From Caenimonas aquaedulcis (lineage in GTDB: Bacteria > Pseudomonadota > Gammaproteobacteria > Burkholderiales > Burkholderiaceae_C), in the NCBI RefSeq assembly GCF_015831345.1, contig NZ_JADWYS010000001.1:310001-374000 (forward strand): a DNA stretch of 64,000 nucleotides, written 5' to 3'. Position 1 is the stretch's first letter. Every line of letters starts with the position of its first letter. Shown one piece after another: positions 24,153 to 33,800 of the stretch. Position numbers and translations under genes: made by a program. The notes under the pieces were generated by a model. That model did not search any database and was not told the origin of the DNA. It saw nothing but the letters and a program-made list of their open reading frames with translations.

Positions 24153-24478
24153 TGGCGCGCCGCCCGCACTATCACGTGTACGTCGTGGAGCTGTCCGACC
24201 GCGTGTGGAACCTCGCGCGTTTTCGCCGCGCGAACCCCGGCTACCAGCTGGGCAAACCCTTCGTCTATGTCGGCATGACGGGCCTGGACCCGGATGTGCG
24301 CTTCGACAAGCACAAGGCGGGCATCCAGTCCAACCGCTACGTGCTGGAGTACGGCCTGCGGCTGGTGCCGGCGCTGTACGAGCGCTACAACCCCATGCCC
24401 TACGAAGCCGCGCGGGAGATGGAGGTGGAGCTCGGCATCATGCTGCGCAAGGCCGGCTTCGGCGTCTGGCAGGCCTGA
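24152..24478 (+). CDS. Small GIY-YIG-like domain protein
   Basis: A 108-residue protein with HYHVYVVELSDRVW, then KPFVYVGMTGLDPDVRFDKHKAG, then NRYVLEYGLRLVPALYERYNPMPYEAAREMEVEL. A V-Y-V strand, Y-V-G-M-T strand, an R-F-x-x-H helix and a late glutamate follow the GIY-YIG nuclease layout, although the usual first GIY is VYV here. Proteins of this look are widespread conserved hypotheticals. Nuclease activity is inference. It starts inside the stop codon of the Imm5-like gene and is most likely co-expressed with it. Confidence 0.65.
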   Translation: MARRPHYHVYVVELSDRVWNLARFRRANPGYQLGKPFVYVGMTGLDPDVRFDKHKAGIQSNRYVLEYGLRLVPALYERYNPMPYEAAREMEVELGIMLRKAGFGVWQA

Positions 24479-24512
24479 GGCGGCGCCGGCGGCTTTCGTG
24501 TCCAATACGCGG

Positions 24513-25775
24513 ATGAGCAGGACCCCCGCCACGCGCGACGACATCGAATCGGCCTACGCATGGATGCGCCTGGCCGTGAGCCTTCTTCTCATGACCATCG
24601 GCGGCGCCGGCATGTACTCGGTGGCCGTGGTGCTGCCGCGCATCCAGCAGGATTTTTCGCTGGCGCGCGGCGACGCCTCGCTGCCCTACACCCTGACGAT
24701 GATCGGCTTCGGGCTCGGCGGCGTGCTGATGGGAAAGCTCTCCGACCGCTTCGGCGTGTGGATGCCCGTCATGCTGGGCGCCGTCGGCATCGGGCTGGGC
24801 TTCGTCGGCGCGGGTCTCGCGCCGGGCGTGTGGATGTTCAGCCTCGCGCAGGGCCTGTTCATCGGGCTGCTCGGCACGGCCGCGACCTTCGCGCCGCTGG
24901 TGGCCGACACCTCGCAGTGGTTCGATCGCCGCCGCGGCGTCGCGCTCGCGATCTGCATGAGCGGCAACTACGTGGCCGGCGCGATCTGGCCGCCGGTCAT
25001 CCAGCATTTCATCGACGCCGTGGGCTGGCGCCAGACCTACATGGGCATCGGCGTTTTCTGCGTCGCGACCATGCTGCCGCTCGCGCTGGTGCTGCGCCGC
25101 GCGCCGCCGCCCCAGGCGCCGGCGCCGCTGGCGGACGCGGGCGGCGGCCGTGCCCCGGACCGGCCGATGGGCATGAGTCCCAACGCGGTGCAGGCGCTCC
25201 TGTGCGTGGCGGGGGTGTCGTGCTGCGTCGCGATGTCGATGCCGCAGGTGCACATCGTCGCGTACTGCGGCGACCTGGGCTTCAGCCCGGCGCGCGGCGC
25301 GGAGATGCTGTCGGTGATGCTCGGGATGGGCGTGGTGAGCCGGCTGGTCTCGGGCTGGGTGTCCGACCGCATCGGCGGCCTGCGCACGCTGCTGCTCGGC
25401 TCTATCCTGCAAGGCATCGCGCTGCTGATGTTCCTGCCTTTCAAGGGGCTGGTGTCGCTGTACCTCGTGTCCGGAATGTTCGGCCTGTTCCAGGGCGGCA
25501 TCGTGCCCGCCTACGCGCTCATCGTGCGGGAGCACTTCTCGCCGAAGGAGGCGGGCGCGCGCGTCGGCACGGTGCTGATGGCGACGCTCTTCGGCATGGC
25601 GCTGGGCGGCTGGATGTCGGGCGCGGTGTTCGACCTCACCGGTTCCTACCGCGCCGCGTTCCTGAACGGCATCGCCTGGAACCTGCTGAACGTGAGCATC
25701 GTGATTTTCTTGCTTTATCGCGTCCGGCTCGCACGGGCTCAGGGTTCCAGCTCTTCCGTGGCGCGCATGGCTTGA
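24513..25775 (+). CDS. MFS transporter (monocarboxylate/oxalate-formate antiporter-like)
   Basis: A 420-residue major facilitator with 12 hydrophobic segments. The loop after helix 2 reads GKLSDRFGVWMP and that after helix 8 SDRIGGLRTLLLG, both standard MFS signatures. The first helix (IGGAGMYSVAVVLPRIQQDFSLARGDASLPYTLTMIGFGLGG) resembles the OxlT/monocarboxylate-porter branch, which carries small carboxylates. Helix 7 is unusual in holding CVAGVSCCVAMSMPQVHIVAYC, with four cysteines. The start at 24513 is an ATG 34 bases beyond the preceding gene. The phoD gene follows after only six bases, but no shared role is obvious. Confidence 0.87.
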   Translation: MSRTPATRDDIESAYAWMRLAVSLLLMTIGGAGMYSVAVVLPRIQQDFSLARGDASLPYTLTMIGFGLGGVLMGKLSDRFGVWMPVMLGAVGIGLGFVGAGLAPGVWMFSLAQGLFIGLLGTAATFAPLVADTSQWFDRRRGVALAICMSGNYVAGAIWPPVIQHFIDAVGWRQTYMGIGVFCVATMLPLALVLRRAPPPQAPAPLADAGGGRAPDRPMGMSPNAVQALLCVAGVSCCVAMSMPQVHIVAYCGDLGFSPARGAEMLSVMLGMGVVSRLVSGWVSDRIGGLRTLLLGSILQGIALLMFLPFKGLVSLYLVSGMFGLFQGGIVPAYALIVREHFSPKEAGARVGTVLMATLFGMALGGWMSGAVFDLTGSYRAAFLNGIAWNLLNVSIVIFLLYRVRLARAQGSSSSVARMA

Positions 25776-25781
25776 ACCAGA

Positions 25782-27362
25782 ATGGCCGGCATGAAGGATT
25801 TCGATACCGGCATCGACAGGCGCAGCCTGCTGCAATGGGCGGGCACCGCCGCCTCCACCCTGTGGCTGCCGCGCGCGGCGTGGTCGCAGGCGGCTTTCGC
25901 GGGGGACCCGTTCGCGCTGGGCATCGCGAGCGGCTCGCCGCTGCATGACTCCGTCGTGCTCTGGACACGGTTGGCCAACGTCCCGCCCGGCGCGGACGCC
26001 CTCACGGTGCAGTGGGAGATGGCGCACGACGAAGGCTTCACGCGCATCGTCCAGCGCGGCCAGGCGCAGGCGCTGGCGGCGCTCGGGCATTCGGTGCACG
26101 TGGAAGCCGGCGGCCTGGAGCCGGACCGCTGGTATTTCTACCGGTTCATGGCGGGCGGCGCGACCAGCCCCGTCGGCCGCACGCGCACCTTTCCCGCGCC
26201 GGACGCCGCCGTGCAATCGCTGCGCCTCGCCTATGCCTCCTGCCAGCGGTGGGAGCACGGGTACTTCAGCGCCTACCGGCACATGCGCGAGGAGAACCTC
26301 GACGCGGTGGTGTTCCTCGGCGACTACATCTACGAGTACCCCACAGCCTCGAAGCCCGCGCGCACGCCGCCGGGCACCTGGGTGACGACGCTTGCCGACT
26401 ACCGCGACCGCTACGCGCTGCACAAGAGCGAAGCGGACCTGCGGGCCATGCACGCCGCCTGCCCGTGGATCGTCACCTGGGACGACCACGAGGTGCAGAA
26501 CGATTACGCCGGCCTCACACCCGGCGACAGCGGGCCGCAGGTGGCGGACTTCGCGGCGCGGCGCGCGGCGGCCTACCAGGCCTTCTACGAGAACATGCCC
26601 GTGCGCGCGAGCGCCTTGACGCGCGCGCTTGCGGGCCTGCAAGCCGGCGCGGAGATGCGGCTGTATTCGCGGCAGCGGCTGGGCCGCCTGGGAAGCCTCA
26701 TCGTGCTGGACGACCGCCAGTACCGCGACGCGCAGGTGTGCAGCCGCGGGGGCAAACCCGGATCGAGCACGCTCGACCCCGCCACGTGCGCGGCATGGAA
26801 CGACCCCGCGCGTACGCTGCTGGGCGCCGCGCAGGAGTCCTGGCTCGATGGCACGTTGGCGGCGGCGGGCGAGGGCTGGACCATCGTCGCGCAGCAATCC
26901 CTGTTCGGCCGCCGCGACTTCACCGCGGGGCCCGGGCAGTCCCTGTGGAACGACGGCTGGGACGGCTACGCCGCCGCTCGCACGCGCTTCACGCAATCGC
27001 TGCAGAAACACCGCGTTGCCAACCCGGTGCTGCTCGGCGGCGACGTCCACGAGAACTGGGTCGGGCACGTGATGGCGGACTACGACCGCCCGGACAGCGC
27101 GACGCTCGGCGTGGAGCTCTGCGGCACCAGCATCACCTCGCGCTCCGGCGGCAATGCGAAGACGGCGGAGCGCATCGCGGAGAACCCGCACTTCGTCTTT
27201 GCCGACGCCGAGCGCAAGGGCTATGGCGTCGCGGAGTTCACGCCATCGAAGCTCACCGCCACGCTGCGCGTCGTCGACGACGTGACGCGGCCGGACACGA
27301 AGATCGAGACGCTCGCGCGCTTCGCGGTGGCTGCGGGCAGCCGGCGCCTGGAGCGGGCCTGA
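25782..27362 (+). CDS. phoD: Alkaline phosphatase D family phosphodiesterase/phosphatase (PhoD)
   Basis: A 526-residue Tat-exported metallophosphatase. The N-terminus has the twin-arginine signal DRRSLLQWAGTAASTLWLP, with an A-W-S-Q-A cleavage region. The catalytic domain carries PhoD hallmarks: a first domain with ASGSPLHDSVVLWTRL, then FLGDYIYEYP, TWDDHEVQNDY, a long loop with YSRQRLGRLGSLIVLDDRQYRD, and LLGGDVHENWVGHVMAD near the end. It should bind iron and calcium and release phosphate from organic phosphates outside the cytoplasm. Start at 25782, with an alternative three codons on. Its stop overlaps the start of the 7TM sensor kinase (TGATG), implying joint expression. Confidence 0.93.
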   Translation: MAGMKDFDTGIDRRSLLQWAGTAASTLWLPRAAWSQAAFAGDPFALGIASGSPLHDSVVLWTRLANVPPGADALTVQWEMAHDEGFTRIVQRGQAQALAALGHSVHVEAGGLEPDRWYFYRFMAGGATSPVGRTRTFPAPDAAVQSLRLAYASCQRWEHGYFSAYRHMREENLDAVVFLGDYIYEYPTASKPARTPPGTWVTTLADYRDRYALHKSEADLRAMHAACPWIVTWDDHEVQNDYAGLTPGDSGPQVADFAARRAAAYQAFYENMPVRASALTRALAGLQAGAEMRLYSRQRLGRLGSLIVLDDRQYRDAQVCSRGGKPGSSTLDPATCAAWNDPARTLLGAAQESWLDGTLAAAGEGWTIVAQQSLFGRRDFTAGPGQSLWNDGWDGYAAARTRFTQSLQKHRVANPVLLGGDVHENWVGHVMADYDRPDSATLGVELCGTSITSRSGGNAKTAERIAENPHFVFADAERKGYGVAEFTPSKLTATLRVVDDVTRPDTKIETLARFAVAAGSRRLERA

Positions 27363-30094
27363 TGCGCGCCTGGTGCCTGGCGTTCGCATGCTGGCTGGTG
27401 CTGGCCTGCGCGCACGCACAGGCACCGGGGCCGTCCTCCTCCGCCGTCATTCCCATCGGCGCCGATCCCAGCTATCCGCTCACGCGCAGCTTCCAGTACC
27501 TGGAGGACCCGACGGGCCGGCTCACGCTGGACGACATCCTCGCGCCCGCGCGCCAGGCGCAGTTCAGGCCCCTGGCGCGCACCGGGCCCGGCGCGAATTT
27601 CGGCCTGACCGACTCGGCGATCTGGCTGCGGGCGACGCTCGCGACGACGACGCTCACCCCCAACGACTGGCTGCTGGAGATCGCCTACCCGCCGCTGGAC
27701 CAGCTGGAGCTCTACGCGCCCGACGATGCATTCGGCTACGACAGGCAGGTCGGCGGCGATACGCGGCCCTTCGCGGAACGCGCGATCGCGCACCGCAACC
27801 ATGTGCTGCCGCTTCGCCTGCCGCGCACGGGCGAGGCGACGATCTACCTGCGCGTGCAGTCCGAAGGCACGGTATCCGTCCCCGCGACGCTGTGGCGGCC
27901 CGCCGCGCTCTGGCAGCGCGACCTCGCCGCCTATGCCACGCTGAGCCTGTACTTCGGCCTGCTGATCGGGCTGCTGCTCTACAACCTGCTGCTGTGGGTG
28001 TCGGTGCGCGACAGCGGCTACCTGATCTACGTCGGCTTCGTCGCCTTCATGGGCCTGGGGCAGGCGGCGTTGACGGGGTTGGGCGCGCAGTTCCTCTGGA
28101 CGCCGTGGACCTGGTGGAACACGGTGTCGCCTCCCGTGGGCCTCGCGGGCGCGGCGCTTTTCGGGCTGCAGTTCGCGCGCAACTTCCTCTCGAGCGCCGT
28201 GCGCATGCCGCGCATCGACCGCTTCCTGCTGGTGCAGATGGCCGGCTGGGCGGCGGCCATCGCGGCCGCCCTCACGCTGCCGTACTCGGTGTCGTCGTAC
28301 ATGGTGACGGGGCTGGCCGTCGTGAGCGTGGCGTCCATGGTGGCCATCGGCGTCATTAGCATCCGCCGCGACTATGCGGGTGCGCGCAATTTCTTCGGCG
28401 CGTGGACGTTGCTGCTGATCGGCGTCGTCACGCTGGCGCTGCACAACGTGGGCGTGCTGCCTTCCAACATCTTCACCGCCAATGCGCTGCTGATCGGCTC
28501 GGCGCTTGAGATGGTGATGCTGTCCTTCGCGCTGGCCGACCGCATCAATGTCGCGCGCCGCTTCAAGGAGCAGGCGCAGGCGCGCATCGCCGCGGAGCAT
28601 GCGATGGTGGAGGCGCTCGCGCAGTCGCAGTCGCGCCTGAAGGCGGTGCTGGAGGAGCGCGAGAACATTCTCGAGAACTCGATCGTCGGCATCGTCTTCC
28701 TGACGGCGAAGGGGCGCATGCGCTGGGCCAATCGCGCGATGCTGGACATCTTCGGCGCGCGCGCGAACCAGGTGCATTCGATGGAGCGCTTCTACCTGAG
28801 CCGCGAGGAGTACCTCGAGGTCGGCGCGGAAGTGGCGGCCCATGCGGCGCGCGGCGAAACCTACCAGCGCGAGCTCGAGGTGCAGAAGTTCGACGGCACG
28901 CGCGGATGGATCTTCCTGTCGGGCAAGGCCGTGAGCCGCGAGGACCTCTCGCAGGGGACGGTCTGGGTGATCATGGACATCACGCAGCGCAAGGCGCTCG
29001 AAGAGCAACTGAAGAAGAACAATTCCGAGCGCGAGGCGATCCTCAACAGCGCGCTCGTGGGCATCGTGCTGTCGGTCGCGCGGCGCCACGAATGGGTGAA
29101 CGAGAAATTCGCCAGCATGCTGGGCTATCCGCGGCAGGTGCTGATCGGGCAGCCTTCGAGCTACATCCATCCCGACGAGGAGTCGTGGGAGCGTTTCGGC
29201 CGCGAGGCGCGCGCGGCGCTGATCGAAACCGGCTCCTACATCTGCGAGCGGCAACTGAAGCGCCGCAGCGGCGAGCTCTTCTGGGTCGAGATGGGCGGCA
29301 GCTGCATCCGGCCGAACGATCCGGATTCGGGCGTGATCTGGACCTTCCTGGACATCACCGGCCGCAAGAAGTCCGAGGCCGAGATGATCGAGGCGCTCGA
29401 GCAGCAAAAGGCGCTCAACGAACTGCGCAACCGCTTCGTCGCGATGACCAGCCACGAGTTCCGCACGCCGCTCGCCGCGATCATGTCCGCCGAGGAGCTG
29501 CTGCGCCACTACGGCGACCGGCTGCCGCAGGCCGAGCGGCTCGAAGTGCTGGACAGCATCGCCTCGGGCGTGCAGCGCATGTCGCGCATGATGGATCGCG
29601 TGCTGCTGCTCGGCAAGGCCGATGCGGGGATGCTGGAATTCGCCCCGGAACGCATCGACATCGTGCCCCTGTGCAGGAAGTTCGTGGACGAGGCGCGCGC
29701 CCAGCAGCCCGACAGCACCAGTGTCGTCGTGACGGATTTCGAGGGGAACCCGGGGCCGGGCGACTACGACGAGAAGCTGCTGCGGCACATCTTCAGCAAC
29801 CTGCTGTCGAACGCGCTGAAGTACTCACCCGCGGGCGGGGAGGTGGGTTTCAAGGTGCGGAGGACGCAAGGCGCGACGGAATTCGAGGTCGCCGACCAGG
29901 GCATCGGCATCCCGGCGGAGGAGGTGTCCCACCTGTTCGGCTCCTTCCACCGAGCGAGCAATGTGGGGAGCATCCCGGGGACGGGGCTGGGCCTGGCGAT
30001 CGTGAAGAACGCCGTGGAGATGCACGGCGGTGAAATCCGGGTGCGCAGCGAACTGGGGCGCGGGACGACGTTTACGGTGAAGTTGCCGGGATGA
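27362..30094 (+). CDS. 7TM-DISM sensor histidine kinase with two PAS domains
   Basis: A 910-residue membrane sensor kinase. In order: signal peptide (1-20), a periplasmic 7TMR-DISMED2 domain (about 25-180, with the FGLTDSAIWLRATL motif), seven membrane helices (about 190-400, starting ATLSLYFGLLIGLLLYNLLLW), a coiled coil, two PAS domains (about 435-545 and 560-680), a HisKA domain with H698 in AMTSHEFRTPL, and an HATPase domain (NLLSNALKYSP, DQGIGIP, GTGLGLAIVKN). DISMED2 domains are thought to bind carbohydrate-like ligands. No response regulator lies nearby. Starting within the phoD stop codon suggests that it is produced with PhoD, perhaps in response to extracellular organic phosphate. 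Confidence 0.9.
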   Translation: MRAWCLAFACWLVLACAHAQAPGPSSSAVIPIGADPSYPLTRSFQYLEDPTGRLTLDDILAPARQAQFRPLARTGPGANFGLTDSAIWLRATLATTTLTPNDWLLEIAYPPLDQLELYAPDDAFGYDRQVGGDTRPFAERAIAHRNHVLPLRLPRTGEATIYLRVQSEGTVSVPATLWRPAALWQRDLAAYATLSLYFGLLIGLLLYNLLLWVSVRDSGYLIYVGFVAFMGLGQAALTGLGAQFLWTPWTWWNTVSPPVGLAGAALFGLQFARNFLSSAVRMPRIDRFLLVQMAGWAAAIAAALTLPYSVSSYMVTGLAVVSVASMVAIGVISIRRDYAGARNFFGAWTLLLIGVVTLALHNVGVLPSNIFTANALLIGSALEMVMLSFALADRINVARRFKEQAQARIAAEHAMVEALAQSQSRLKAVLEERENILENSIVGIVFLTAKGRMRWANRAMLDIFGARANQVHSMERFYLSREEYLEVGAEVAAHAARGETYQRELEVQKFDGTRGWIFLSGKAVSREDLSQGTVWVIMDITQRKALEEQLKKNNSEREAILNSALVGIVLSVARRHEWVNEKFASMLGYPRQVLIGQPSSYIHPDEESWERFGREARAALIETGSYICERQLKRRSGELFWVEMGGSCIRPNDPDSGVIWTFLDITGRKKSEAEMIEALEQQKALNELRNRFVAMTSHEFRTPLAAIMSAEELLRHYGDRLPQAERLEVLDSIASGVQRMSRMMDRVLLLGKADAGMLEFAPERIDIVPLCRKFVDEARAQQPDSTSVVVTDFEGNPGPGDYDEKLLRHIFSNLLSNALKYSPAGGEVGFKVRRTQGATEFEVADQGIGIPAEEVSHLFGSFHRASNVGSIPGTGLGLAIVKNAVEMHGGEIRVRSELGRGTTFTVKLPG

Positions 30095-30103
30095 TGCCGA
30101 TGC

Positions 30104-30847
30104 CTACCGGACGATTTCCAGCAGCCGGTCCAGCCCACCGGAGTTGATCGCCACCATCGCCTGCTCGCGTACCTTCGGCTTCGCGTGGTACGCCACCGAC
30201 AAACCGGCCTCGCCCATCATCGGCAAATCGTTGGCGCCGTCGCCCATCGCGATCGCCTGCCGGGGCGAGATGCCCAGTTGCGCGCAGGTCTCCAGGAACA
30301 TCCTGCGCTTTTCGGCTCCATCGCAGATGTCGCCCCAGGGCTGGTCCACCATTCGGCCCGTGAGCTGGCCGCAGTTGGGGCCGGACTCCACTTCCAGCAC
30401 GTTCGAGCGTGTGAAGTCGATGCCCAGTTCGTCGCGCACGCGGTCGGTGAAGAACGTGAAGCCGCCCGATACCAACAGCACCTTCATGCCCGCGGCCTTG
30501 CAGGCCGCCACCAGTTCGCGGGCGCCCGGGTTGAGGCGCAGGCGCTCCACGTAAACCTGCTCCATGTCGGCGATGGTCACGCCGCGCAGCAGCGCGACGC
30601 GGCGGCGCAGGCTTTCCTTGTAGTCGGCGATCTCGCCGCGCATCGCGGCCTCGGTGATCGCGGCGACTTCTTCCTTGCGGCCGACCGCATCGGCGATCTC
30701 GTCGACGCACTCGATGTTGATCAGCGTCGAGTCCATATCGAAGGCGATCAGTCGGAAGTCCTTCAGGGACAGGGGCGGCACGATGCCCTGGACCACGAGG
30801 CCGGGGGAGATTTCTTTCGCGGGAGTCATGGGATCGGATTGTTTCAT
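30104..30847 (-). CDS. serB: Phosphoserine phosphatase
   Basis: A 247-residue HAD-type enzyme catalysing the last step of serine biosynthesis, phosphoserine to serine. The HAD motif I, FDMDSTL, supplies the nucleophile D37 and D39. LLVSGGFTFF is motif II and AMGDGANDLPMM is motif IV. The glutamate segment INIECVDEIADAVG is typical of SerB. It has the short form, without a long ACT-type N-terminal domain. The ATG at 30847 is one base past the mfd stop, so mfd and serB are co-transcribed; serB is convergent with the sensor kinase gene. Confidence 0.95.
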   Translation of the reverse strand: MKQSDPMTPAKEISPGLVVQGIVPPLSLKDFRLIAFDMDSTLINIECVDEIADAVGRKEEVAAITEAAMRGEIADYKESLRRRVALLRGVTIADMEQVYVERLRLNPGARELVAACKAAGMKVLLVSGGFTFFTDRVRDELGIDFTRSNVLEVESGPNCGQLTGRMVDQPWGDICDGAEKRRMFLETCAQLGISPRQAIAMGDGANDLPMMGEAGLSVAYHAKPKVREQAMVAINSGGLDRLLEIVR

Positions 30848-30848
30848 G

Positions 30849-33800
30849 TCAGGCGGGTGCGGCGACCTTTGGCTGGCCGAGCGAACGCAGCACGTCGCGC
30901 ACCATCTGCGCGCGGTCCTTCGGGTCCTTCAGCTCGCGCTCGATGCGCAGCTTCTCGTTGCCCGCGAGCTTGATGTGCTTGTTCTTCTGCACGAGGTCGA
31001 TGATGCGCATCGGGTCGATCGGCGGGTTGGGGCGGAAGGTGATGTTCGTCACGCCGGGCGCGGCGTCCACCTTCACCACGCCGTAGGGCTTCGCGAGCAC
31101 GCGCAGGCGGTGCACGTCGATGAGGGTCTGGGCCTGCGGCGGCAGCTTGCCGAAACGGTCGACGATTTCCTCGAGCAGGGCATCGATCTGGTCGGTGGTC
31201 TTCGCGGTGGCCAGGCGCTTGTAGAACGACAGGCGCAGGTGCACGTCGCCGCAATAGTCGTCCGGCAGCAGCGCGGGCGCATGCAGGTTGATGTCGGTCG
31301 TCACCGAGAGCGGGGCGAGCAGGTCGGGCTCCTGGCCGGCCTTGAGCGCGCGCACCGCTTCGGCGAGCATCTCGTTGTACATCTGGAAGCCGATCTCCAG
31401 CATGTTGCCGCTCTGGTTCTCGCCGAGCACCTCGCCCGCGCCGCGGATTTCGAGGTCGTGCATCGCGAGGTAGAAGCCCGAGCCGAGTTCCTCCATCTGC
31501 TGGATCGCGTCGAGCCGCTGCGAGGCCTGGCGCGTGAGGCTTTCCGTGTCCGGCACCATCAGGTAGGCATACGCCTGGTGGTGGCTGCGCCCGACGCGGC
31601 CGCGCAACTGGTGCAGCTGGGCGAGGCCGAACTTGTCGGCGCGGCTGATGACGATGGTGTTGGCCGAGGGCACGTCGATGCCGGTCTCGATGATGGTGGA
31701 GCACAGCAGCAGGTTGTAGCGCTGGGCGATGAAGTCGCGCATCACGCGCTCGAGGTCGCGCTCGGGCATCTGGCCGTGGGCGACCGCGATGCGCGCCTCG
31801 GGCAGCAGGCGCTCCAGCGCCTCGCGCCGGTTCTCGATCGTCTCGACTTCGTTGTGCAGGAAGTAGATCTGCCCACCGCGCTTCAATTCGCGCAGCACGG
31901 CCTCGCGGATCACGCCGTTGCCCTCGTTGCGCACGAAGGTCTTGATCGCGAGGCGCCTCTGCGGCGCGGTCGCGATCACCGAGAGATCGCGCAGGCCTTC
32001 CAGCGCCATGCCCAGCGTGCGCGGGATCGGCGTGGCCGTCAGCGTGAGCACGTCCACTTCCGCGCGCAGGGCTTTCATGGCCTCCTTGTGGCGCACGCCG
32101 AAGCGATGCTCCTCGTCGATGATCAGCAGGCCGAGGTTCTTGAACTTGGTCGATTCCGACAGGAGCTTGTGCGTGCCGACGACGATGTCCACGCTGCCGT
32201 CCGCGAGGCCCTTGAGGGTGGCGGTGACTTCCTTGGACGAGCGAAAGCGCGAGACTTCCGCCACCTTCACCGGCCACTTGCTGAAACGGTCCACCAGCGT
32301 CTGGTAATGCTGCTCCACCAGTAGCGTGGTGGGGCCGAGGAAGGCGACCTGCTTGCCGCCCGTCACCGCGATGAAGGCGGCGCGCAGCGCGACCTCGGTC
32401 TTGCCGAAGCCCACATCGCCGCAAACCAGCCGGTCCATCGGCTGCGGCGACACCATGTCCTGGATCACGGCGTGGATCGCGGCGTTCTGGTCCGCCGTTT
32501 CCTCGAAGCCGAAGTCGTTGGCGAAGACTTCGTAGTCCTGCGCCGAGAAGCGGAAGGCATGCCCCTCGCGCGCGGCGCGGCGCGCGTAGATGTTCAGCAG
32601 TTCGGCGGCCGTGTCGCGCACCTGCTCGGCGGCCTTGCGCCGGGCCTTTTCCCACTGGCCGGAGCCGAGCTTGTGCAGCGGCGCCTCGTCGGCGGACACG
32701 CCGGTGTAGCGGCTGATCTGGTGCAACTGGCTCACGGGCACGTAGAGCAGCGCCTTGTCCGCGTATTCGAGGTGCAGGAATTCCGTGCTGCCCTGGCCCA
32801 GGTCCATGTTGACCAGGCCGCGGTAGCGCCCGATGCCGTGCTGCGCGTGCACCACCGGGTCGCCGAGGTTCAGCTCGGAGAGGTCCTTGATCAGCGCCTC
32901 GACATCGCTGACCTGCTCCTGCTTCTTGCGGCGGCGCGTCGTGGGACCGGCGGCGAAGAGCTCGGTTTCGGTGACGAAGTCGATGCCTTCCTCGAGCCAC
33001 GCGAAGCCGGTGTTGAGCGCGGAAGTCGCGATGCCGACCTTCTCGTCGCTCGCCTGGAATTCCGCGAGCGAGTCGAAGGCGGGCGGGCTCAGGTGGCTCG
33101 CGCGAAGGAAGTCCAGCAGGCTCTCGCGGCGGCCGTCGCTCTCGGCCAGGATCAGTGCGCGGTGCTGCGTGTTGCGCAGGTGCTCCTTGAGTTTCGCGAG
33201 CGGCTCTTCGGCGCCGCGCACGACGGACATCGGCGGCAGCGCATCGAATTCGGGGTAGGGGGAAAGACCTTCGCCCCCGCCTTCTCCCGCAAGCGGGAGG
33301 GGAAGCCTGATCGCCAGTTGCTCGTGCTCGTTCGCGCGGCCATAGAACTGCTCGGCCGTGAGAAACAAAGTGTCAGGCGGCAGGGCCGGCCGTTCCGGGT
33401 CGCCTTGCACCAGCCGGTAGCGGTCTTTCGTGTCCTGCCAGAAGCGCTGGAAGGCCGCGTCGATCTCGCCGTGCAGCACGACCGTGGCCTTCTCGCCGAC
33501 GTAGTCGAACACCGTCGCGGTTTCATCGAAGAAGAGCGGGAGGTAGTACTCGATACCGGCAGTCGCCACGCCCGCGCCGATGTCCTTGTAGATACGGCTC
33601 TTGGTCGGGTCGCCTTCCAATAGCTCGCGCCAGCGGCTGCGGAATTTCGCGCGCGCATCGTCGTCCATCGGGAATTCGCGGCCCGGCAGCAGGCGCACTT
33701 CGGGCACCGGGTACAGGCTGCGCTGGCTGTCGGGGTCGAAGGTGCGGATCGAGTCGATCTCGTCGTCGAACAGGTCCACGCGGTAGGGCACGCTCGAGCC

